DNA from: a virus
DNA length: 36,575 nucleotides
Strand: one strand, 5' to 3'
Virus record (IMG/VR): IMGVR_UViG_3300046168_000012
Location: 1-36,575 of that record
Position 1 is the first letter of the stretch. Each line of letters opens with the position of its first letter. Position numbers and translations under genes: made by a program. Below, piece by piece: positions 30,970 through 36,575 of the stretch. The notes beneath the pieces were generated by a model that did not search any database, was not told the origin of the DNA, and saw only the letters and a list, made by a program, of their open reading frames with translations.

Positions 30970-31380
30970 ATGGAATCAAACAAACAAGAAAAGTACAACT
31001 TAATGCATGATAATCCAGTAGCATCTCATGCTTCTTGGATGTCAAAACATGCGCAATCGTCTAGAATGTCACCTTTAAATCAAGATAAACCAGATCCAAG
31101 TAGTTTAATTAACGAAAAAGGTCAAAGTCAAGATGATGTAATGAACGAGAGAAACAATAAACTAACAACTTTTAGAAATAAAATTAAAGATTTAAAGTTT
31201 AACACTCAAGAACAAGTAGACAAAGCTAATAGTATTGATGCGGCAAATGTTAGCGCGTACAATAAATCACTTGACTCTATAAAAGGCGTAAACAATGCTT
31301 ACAATCTTAAAGTTAATGCTTACAATGAAAGTCTTAAAAATAAAAACGCTAGTATTGATGAAATACTTAATGAAGGATAA
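30970..31380 (+). CDS. SP-motif helical protein, 136 aa
   Basis: MESNKQEKYNLMHDNPVASH, then SSRMSPLNQDKPDPSS, the same SPLNQ as in the gene at 29514. The second half is helical with repeated NAYNLKVNAYNESLKNKN-type segments. A probable virion or assembly protein by context. Confidence 0.6.
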   Translation: MESNKQEKYNLMHDNPVASHASWMSKHAQSSRMSPLNQDKPDPSSLINEKGQSQDDVMNERNNKLTTFRNKIKDLKFNTQEQVDKANSIDAANVSAYNKSLDSIKGVNNAYNLKVNAYNESLKNKNASIDEILNEG

Positions 31381-31441
31381 AACAGAGAGGACTGTACAAA
31401 CCTCAACCAAACACTAACATTAACACTAAACACTAAACAAA

Positions 31442-31825
31442 ATGGCAAAATTTATCAAAATCCCTTTATCAGGAGTTACAGGGCAACCAGAAATTCTAGT
31501 AGATTCTTCATCTATTGTATCAGTAATTGCAGGAGATGTAGCAGGACCAGGAGCTAATCCAACTCTAAAAACTAGAATATTAACTAAGAGCGGAGTTACA
31601 GGATATCAAACTCTTGAATTAACTCACACAGCTGCATTAGCACCTGCTTCAATTGTAGGAGTAATTAACGCTGCTATTAAAGCTAATCCAGGTGGAATTA
31701 TCTCCACTGTTGGACAACCAGTTAATACTGCTCAAAACCCAGATCCAAATGCTGGTGGACAAGGACGTCAACCAATTGTTGCTGACGCAGTTTATGTAAT
31801 TTACACAGCAGCTGACTGGAGCTAA
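31442..31825 (+). CDS. Hypothetical structural-type protein, 127 aa
   Basis: Beta-rich and small-residue-rich (MAKFIKIPLSGVTGQPEILV, KPTL-like strands, VIYTAADWS end). Its leader (31381-31441) is longer than usual and carries four ACACTAA-like repeats and a GAGG/CCTC pairing, which may mark a highly expressed gene. A decoration or head protein is possible but unproven. Confidence 0.5.
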   Translation: MAKFIKIPLSGVTGQPEILVDSSSIVSVIAGDVAGPGANPTLKTRILTKSGVTGYQTLELTHTAALAPASIVGVINAAIKANPGGIISTVGQPVNTAQNPDPNAGGQGRQPIVADAVYVIYTAADWS

Positions 31826-31827
31826 TT

Positions 31828-31983
31828 ATGAGATCAACAGGTTTAGGAGACGATATAGAAAAGTTTACTAAAGCTACTGGTATTAAAAAAGTAGTAGACA
31901 CAATGAGCAAGGGGTTAAATATCCCTTGCGGTTGTGCTGCTAGAAAAGGAGCATTAAATAAAATGTTTCCATATAAAAAATAA
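31828..31983 (+). CDS. Small protein with CGCxxRK motif, 51 aa
   Basis: MRSTGLGDDIEKFTKATGIK, then LNIPCGCAARKGALNKMFPY. The PCGCAARKxxLNxxFP block is one I recognise from short uncharacterised proteins in phages. It starts 2 nt after the upstream stop and ends 2 nt before the next gene. Confidence 0.65.
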   Translation: MRSTGLGDDIEKFTKATGIKKVVDTMSKGLNIPCGCAARKGALNKMFPYKK

Positions 31984-31985
31984 CT

Positions 31986-32294
31986 ATGGCTTTTAAACTC
32001 AATAATCCTCCTTATAAAATTGATAATACTCCGGTTTACAATGTAGACATGGAAGATGGTGTAATGGGTAAAGCAAATAACAATGGAACTATAATCTTAA
32101 ACAAAGATTTAGATCCATCAGAATGCGCAGAAGTTATTGCGCATGAAAAAGTACATTTAGATCAAATGAAACGTGGTGATTTAGATTATGACGATGATTT
32201 TGTGTACTGGAAAGGAAAGAAATATTCAAGAGCTGAAATGGAAGAAGGTGCTAAAAACCTACCATGGGAAGCTGAAGCATATAAAAACGCATAA
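31986..32294 (+). CDS. Small HExxH metallopeptidase-like protein
   Basis: 102 aa. IAHEKVHLDQM provides HExxH (zinc ligands plus catalytic Glu), and NLPWEAEAYK near the C-terminus supplies a possible third Glu ligand. The length is minimal for a zincin core. Possibly used in virion maturation or lysis; the target is unknown. Its last base overlaps the next ATG. Confidence 0.65.
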   Translation: MAFKLNNPPYKIDNTPVYNVDMEDGVMGKANNNGTIILNKDLDPSECAEVIAHEKVHLDQMKRGDLDYDDDFVYWKGKKYSRAEMEEGAKNLPWEAEAYKNA

Positions 32295-32500
32295 TGAATT
32301 TTTCAGAAAGAGGTTATCTAAGTGATAGTCCAGATGTAGACAAACATCAAAATATAATACAAGGAAATAAAATAACAATGAAAGGTGTTAATTTTAAAGT
32401 ACTAGGAACTGATGATAGAGGATATACTAAAGTAATGTATCCTGGATATGATTATACATTTCCAGGCGCTAAATACGTGATAGAAACAAAAATAAAATGA
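32294..32500 (+). CDS. Hypothetical small beta-rich protein, 68 aa
   Basis: MNFSERGYLSDSPDVDKHQN, then KGVNFKVLGTDDRGYTKVMY. Overlaps the holin-like gene by 4 nt (ATGA). Not recognised. Confidence 0.6.
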   Translation: MNFSERGYLSDSPDVDKHQNIIQGNKITMKGVNFKVLGTDDRGYTKVMYPGYDYTFPGAKYVIETKIK

Positions 32501-32895
32501 AAAAGATTTGGCAATGGTTAAGCGGTAACGTCATTAAAGATGTTGGTGAAGTTATTGACAAGCTAACAACTACGGAAGAGGAAAAACTTCAAATAAAAAA
32601 AGACATACAAGTTATAGTTGAAAAAGCAGCTGCTACAGCTGAAGATCAAATAACAAAACGCTGGGAATCTGATATGACATCAGACTCTTGGCTTAGTAAA
32701 AACACGCGTCCTATGGCGCTTATATTCTTATCTTTTATGGCTATAGCTTTTATATGGGTTGATAGTCATCACGAAATATCTTTTACAGTAGAACAAGAAT
32801 GGATAGAATTATTAAAACAACTATTAACAACAGTATACGTGGCTTATTTTGGATCACGTGGTTTTGAAAAATATAAATCAATAAGTAATAAATAA
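32497..32895 (+). CDS. Holin-like membrane protein (3TM holin family-like)
   Basis: 132 aa. A soluble helical N-terminal half (GEVIDKLTTTEEEKLQIKKD) leads to RWESDMTSDSWLSKNTRPMA, a segment seen in 3TM phage holin families, and two hydrophobic segments (MALIFLSFMAIAFIWVD; LLKQLLTTVYVAYFG). It likely forms membrane lesions for lysis. No endolysin is recognised next to it. Confidence 0.7.
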   Translation: MKKIWQWLSGNVIKDVGEVIDKLTTTEEEKLQIKKDIQVIVEKAAATAEDQITKRWESDMTSDSWLSKNTRPMALIFLSFMAIAFIWVDSHHEISFTVEQEWIELLKQLLTTVYVAYFGSRGFEKYKSISNK

Positions 32896-32899
32896 AAAA

Positions 32900-33517
32900 A
32901 TGAGTAAATTTGGAATAGATAGTGGTATAGCAGGTAAATCAATGCGTGCCGTAGGTAAAGTAGGAACTCCAGACGGTTTACCAGGTTGGGTTTTTGAAAA
33001 CCAAACAGGTGTATTAGGTAAACTTTTAAATAGCTCTGTAGTTTGGTACGACGTAGCTACAGGATCTAAAGAAATATCTGTAATACCAGGTGGAATCACT
33101 TTAGGTAATGCTAAAGAATTTAGATGGGGATCAGCGGTTCCAAACACCAATGTTGGTAGTAATTATACTCAGGATTTTACAACTACAGATCCTCTTCCTT
33201 GTTCAAACAATATGGCTCAAGGGTTAACTTTAAAAATAACAAACCTAGACGGAAGTGGTGGTATTACTGGAGTAGAAGTTGTAAACGGTGGTTCTGGTTA
33301 TAATGTAGGGGATTTAGTTACTGTTGTAGAAGCTGGTAGACCAGCTGGCTCTGTAGATGCTGTATTAAAAGTGCATAAAGTAGGAAGAGGAATACCAAAT
33401 GCTGATCAAGCTACTATATTTCATGTTCAAGGATGTGGTATACTTCCTATAGCTGTAGATTATATCACAGAATTAGAAGCAGGACTTCCAGAATCTGATA
33501 TAGTAATATTAAAGTAA
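32900..33517 (+). CDS. Hypothetical structural protein, 205 aa
   Basis: MSKFGIDSGIAGKSMRAVGK, Gly-rich, then GITGVEVVNGGSGYNVGDLV, a beta-repeat type seen in virion proteins, with two Cys (CSNN, QGCGI). Similar genes sit near capsid/neck genes in marine phages, but the role is not certain. Confidence 0.5.
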   Translation: MSKFGIDSGIAGKSMRAVGKVGTPDGLPGWVFENQTGVLGKLLNSSVVWYDVATGSKEISVIPGGITLGNAKEFRWGSAVPNTNVGSNYTQDFTTTDPLPCSNNMAQGLTLKITNLDGSGGITGVEVVNGGSGYNVGDLVTVVEAGRPAGSVDAVLKVHKVGRGIPNADQATIFHVQGCGILPIAVDYITELEAGLPESDIVILK

Positions 33518-33556
33518 AAATCTAATATATAGGTGACTATATAAATATATAATAAC

Positions 33557-33575
33557 AATTAAATTAAATTAAATT
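33557..33575 (+). promoter_or_regulatory. A/T-only leader identical to that of groEL
   Basis: Nineteen bases of AATT/AAATT repeats directly before the ATG, identical to the last 19 bases of the groEL leader. Upstream lies TATATAAATATATAATAAC, a possible AT-rich promoter. Confidence 0.45.
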
Positions 33576-33824
33576 ATGGCAAAAGCTAAAAAAATCAAAG
33601 AAGAGCAGTTAAAGTTAGTTAACACTCAACAAACTCAATTGAATGAATTACTAAGATCGATTGGTGTTCTTGAAGTGCAAAAAATGAACGCGCACACTAG
33701 AATTGACAAACTTAGTTCTGAAATTGAAACTACCAAAAAAGAACTAGAAGATGAATACGGTTCAGTTAATATTGATCTTAAAGATGGATCTTATACTGAT
33801 ATAGAAAAAGAAGATGCCGAGTAA
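33576..33824 (+). CDS. Coiled-coil protein, 82 aa
   Basis: Starts MAKAKKIKEEQLKLVNTQQT and continues as heptad-like helix to about residue 60 (LSSEIETTKKELEDEYGS), then an acidic tail. Similar small coiled-coil proteins are common next to phage terminase genes. It overlaps the next gene by 11 nt. Confidence 0.6.
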   Translation: MAKAKKIKEEQLKLVNTQQTQLNELLRSIGVLEVQKMNAHTRIDKLSSEIETTKKELEDEYGSVNIDLKDGSYTDIEKEDAE

Positions 33825-34041
33825 TATTAGAAAAATTAGTATTGGATCTGACTACAAAAATGATGCCATGCATTATTCAGTAGGTCAACAGGTTTATGGT
33901 GGTCATGAAATATCTCATATACTCTTTGAAGATTCAGATAATTCTTATAATATACATATAAAGAAAAGCAACGAAGTATTGCCGTGGAAGAAATTTAACT
34001 CTAACATGGCAATATCAGTTGAGTATGATTTAGAGTATTAA
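33814..34041 (+). CDS. Hypothetical protein, 75 aa
   Basis: MPSNIRKISIGSDYKNDAMH, YSVGQQVYGGHEISHILFED; compact beta-rich small protein, unrecognised. It overlaps the upstream gene by 11 nt and its stop shares a base with the next ATG. Confidence 0.65.
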   Translation: MPSNIRKISIGSDYKNDAMHYSVGQQVYGGHEISHILFEDSDNSYNIHIKKSNEVLPWKKFNSNMAISVEYDLEY

Positions 34042-34646
34042 TGAAAAGTTTATATGATTTTATTGTAGAACCTTTAGGTGAAAAATACAATAATACAGTT
34101 AACGTAGGTGATAAAAAATTAGTTGTAAATACTAAAATTGAAAACTGGAAGTTTGTAAATAGGTTGGCTAGGGTTGTAGAAACCCCAGCCGCCTTTTCAA
34201 CACCTATAAAGAAAGGTGCTATAATAATCATACATCAAAACGTGTTTAGAACGTTTTATGATATGAAAGGTGAAAAGAAAAAAAGCAGATCTTATTTTAA
34301 AAATGATCACTATTTCTGCGCAGTTGACCAAATTTATTTATATAAAAATAAAAACACTTGGAAAACTATAAACAATAGATGCTTTGTAACACCTATAAAA
34401 AGCAAACAAGATCTAACACTAGATAAAGAGGCAAATCTTATTGGTATACTTAAATACGGTAATAAGTCCTTAGAAGCGCTTAATATAAGCCCAGGTGATC
34501 TTGTAGGATTTACTCCCAACAGTGAATGGGAGTTTTTAGTCGAAAATAAACGACTTTATTGTATGAAATCTAATGATATTGTAATTAAGTATGAATACCA
34601 AGGAAACGAAGAAGAATATAATCCAAGCTGGACAGCGAGCAGTTGA
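34041..34646 (+). CDS. Hypothetical protein, possibly GroES-like barrel
   Basis: 201 aa. The segment GAIIIIHQNVFRTFYD, after VVETPAAFSTPIKKG, has the feel of a co-chaperonin-like beta barrel (a G turn followed by a hydrophobic strand), and CAVDQIYLYK recurs in related phage proteins. The resemblance is only by eye, so the name is provisional. It precedes the terminase genes; a second co-chaperone would be remarkable. Confidence 0.45.
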   Translation: MKSLYDFIVEPLGEKYNNTVNVGDKKLVVNTKIENWKFVNRLARVVETPAAFSTPIKKGAIIIIHQNVFRTFYDMKGEKKKSRSYFKNDHYFCAVDQIYLYKNKNTWKTINNRCFVTPIKSKQDLTLDKEANLIGILKYGNKSLEALNISPGDLVGFTPNSEWEFLVENKRLYCMKSNDIVIKYEYQGNEEEYNPSWTASS

Positions 34647-34869
34647 GGAGTTAATCAAGGTAGCTAAAGAAGCTATTGTTGATTCAGATGATGATATATC
34701 AGCTGACAGACTTAAAAACGCCGCAGCCACTAAAAAGCTAGCTATATTCGATGCCTTTGAAATACTTAGTCGCATTGAAGAAGAAGAAAACTTATTAAAC
34801 GATAAACCAAAAGAAGTTAAAGAAGAAAGAACTTTTAAAGGTTTTGCTGAAGGTAGATCTAAGAAGTAA
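34591..34869 (+). CDS. Probable terminase small subunit
   Basis: 92 aa, helical and highly charged: QRAVEELIKVAKEAI, then DRLKNAAATKKLAIFDAFEI and LSRIEEEENLL. Its position directly before the terminase large subunit (shared base at 34869) and composition fit a terminase small subunit, though no DNA-binding motif is clear. It overlaps the upstream gene by 56 nt. Confidence 0.45.
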   Translation: MNTKETKKNIIQAGQRAVEELIKVAKEAIVDSDDDISADRLKNAAATKKLAIFDAFEILSRIEEEENLLNDKPKEVKEERTFKGFAEGRSKK

Positions 34870-36575
34870 TGTACGAACAAACATTATATAAAGTATTAAA
34901 AGATCACATAAAACCTAAGGTTTTAAATCGTATGAACCGTTATAAAAAATGGGAGTATGGTTACAACAAAGAGCATGATATTATTGTTATAAGTAGAGAC
35001 GGTATAATAGGTGATATATACGAAATACAAAACTTAAAAATAGCTTTACCTAAAGCTAAAAAAATACATAAGTTTGAAACTAATAAGTGGGAGTATACGG
35101 AATACCCTAAAGTGTTAAAAAAAATAAAGTCTGTATTTGATTGGGAAGAATATCCGTTAGACTTTAAGGAAAAATGGTATGATTACATCGATAATGAGTT
35201 CGTCCGCAGGGAAGAAGGCTTTTGGTTCTATAATAAGAATGTGGCTACTTACATTACTGGTACTCACTATATGTACTTGCAGTGGTCCAAGATTGATGTT
35301 GGGCAACCAGATTTTAGGGAATCAAACAGATTATTCTACATATTCTGGGAAGCTTGTAAGGCCGATCATAGGTCATATGGAATGTGCTACCTTAAGAATA
35401 GACGATCTGGATTCTCATTTATGGCGTCCGGGGAGTGCGTTAATATGGCAACCATATCAAGCGACTCTAGGTTTGGAATATTATCTAAATCTGGACCTGA
35501 TGCGAAGAAGATGTTTACAGACAAGGTGGTACCGATATCGGTTAATTACCCCTTCTTTTTCAAACCAATTCAGGACGGTATGGACAGGCCAAAGACAGAG
35601 CTTGCGTACAGAGTACCCGCGACAAAATACACGCGTAAGAAACTTGAAAACAACGAGACGCTACGTGAACTCGACGGGCTCGACACCACGATCGACTGGA
35701 AAAACACGGGCGACAACTCGTATGACGGTGAGAAACTCAAGCTCCTCGTCCACGATGAGAGCGGCAAGTGGGAACGTCCGACGAACATCCTCAACAACTG
35801 GAGGGTCACGAAAACCTGCTTACGATTAGGTAGTAGAATTATAGGTAAGTGTATGATGGGTTCAACTAGTAACTCATTAGACAAAGGTGGAGACAATTTT
35901 AAAAAACTATACAATGACTCAGACGTTACGCAACGAAATGCGAATGGACAAACTCGCTCTGGATTATATAGCTTGTTTATACCTATGGAGTGGAATTACG
36001 AAGGATACATTGATTCTTATGGACTACCTGTCTTCGACACGCCTAAAAAACCAGTTGAAGGACCGCAAAGTGAGATAATAGATCTAGGTGTAATAGAATA
36101 TTGGGACAACGAAGTAGAAGGATTAAAACAAGATCAAGATGCTTTAAATGAATTTTATAGACAGTTTCCACGCACTGAAAAGCACGCATTTAGAGATGAA
36201 TCAAAAGAATCTTTATTTAATCTAACTAAGATTTATGAGCAAATAGATTTTAATGAAGACATGCGTAATTCTATAAATATTACGCAGGGTAGTTTTCAAT
36301 GGCAAAACGCAGAACAAGATACAAATGTTATATTTGTTCCTAATAAAAAGTGGTAGATTTAATGTTAGCTGGGTTCCTCCTGTCTCATTTGCAAAATAAA
36401 AGGTATAGAAAAAATAACACAAATTATCCTGGTAATGATCTTATAGGAGCTTTTGGATGTGACCCTTATGATATATCAGGAACTGTAGATAAAAGAGGTT
36501 CTAAAGGATCTTTACATGGTCTTACAAAATTTTCTATGGAAGACGCGCCATCCTAATCATTTCTTTTTAGAATAT
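34869..36575 (+). CDS. terL: Terminase large subunit (partial, frame broken near the end)
   Basis: DNA-packaging motor. The frame gives 495 aa to a stop at 36354. Motifs: Walker A-like KNRRSGFSFMA (the canonical GKS is GFS), Walker B LLVHDESGKWE, motif III MMGSTSN. Past 36345 the conserved nuclease-domain sequence continues only by changing frames: NKSGRFNVSWVPP, then ANKRYRKNN...LIGAFGCDPYDISGT, then PSNHFFLEY. Each change is repaired by removing one base (an A near 36345-36349, an A near 36390-36394, a C near 36551). The gene runs off the window. Codons for about 35.58-35.82 kb are unusually GC-rich. Confidence 0.85.

Noticed and set aside
35179-35829. Plus-strand frame of 216 codons inside the terminase gene
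   Set aside because: Arg/Ser/Thr-rich shadow of the terminase frame, which carries the Walker B and motif III residues.

Overview
The window is a stretch of an AT-rich (about one third GC) tailed double-stranded DNA phage, most likely a marine phage of a Bacteroidota (flavobacterial) host. Three things point there: tightly packed two-arm phage gene order, a large terminase with fibre, holin and nucleotide-metabolism genes, and gene starts that lack Shine-Dalgarno sequences and instead follow A/T-only leaders, as is usual in Bacteroidota. No integrase, host gene, CRISPR array or insertion sequence was seen. The contig is partial at both ends (nrdA on the left, terminase on the right); DNA polymerase, portal and major capsid protein are not recognised in it.

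Left arm (1-17.5 kb, all minus strand, so transcription runs right to left). From promoter-distal to promoter-proximal: class I ribonucleotide reductase (nrdA partial, nrdB); small membrane and basic proteins; a PD-(D/E)XK endonuclease; two MazG-like proteins, one fused to a GIY-YIG domain; a thymidylate-synthase-fold enzyme whose substrate-specificity residue is Asp, predicting dCMP rather than dUMP as substrate; a TWINKLE/T7-type primase-helicase; an SSB-like protein; an exonuclease-like PDDEXK protein and an ERF annealing protein (recombination pair); a sigma-70-like factor; an HTH protein; and an ATP-dependent DNA ligase. From 12.4 to 17.5 kb follows an array of very small genes (35-170 aa), many joined by ATGA or TAATG overlaps.

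The 14.0-17.6 kb part carries the most unusual signals: six near-identical 33-bp promoter-like elements (12-bp box, exactly 9 bp, 12-bp box), each just upstream of a small minus-strand gene and possibly read by the phage sigma factor; a 79-nt RNA that resembles the tRNA-like domain of tmRNA with no room for the mRNA-like domain; a second T-arm-like element; and a 90-bp cluster of eight TGTCAT repeats.

Right arm (17.8-36.6 kb, all plus strand): four fibre or fibre-associated genes including two long modular repeat proteins; a groEL-groES pair in reversed order; a series of small lysine-rich, probably virion or assembly proteins sharing SPF/SPL motifs, one pair joined by a possible -1 frameshift; a metallopeptidase-like protein, a holin-like protein, and a GroES-like-looking protein of uncertain role; then small and large terminase. 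The terminase gene has a GC-rich mosaic patch and three apparent 1-nt insertions in its last 230 bases, which look like sequence errors near the contig end.

The left arm would supply dNTPs, replication, recombination and early regulation. The right arm would supply adsorption, folding, assembly, lysis and packaging. The two diverge from an approximately 270-bp control region at 17.57-17.84 kb.
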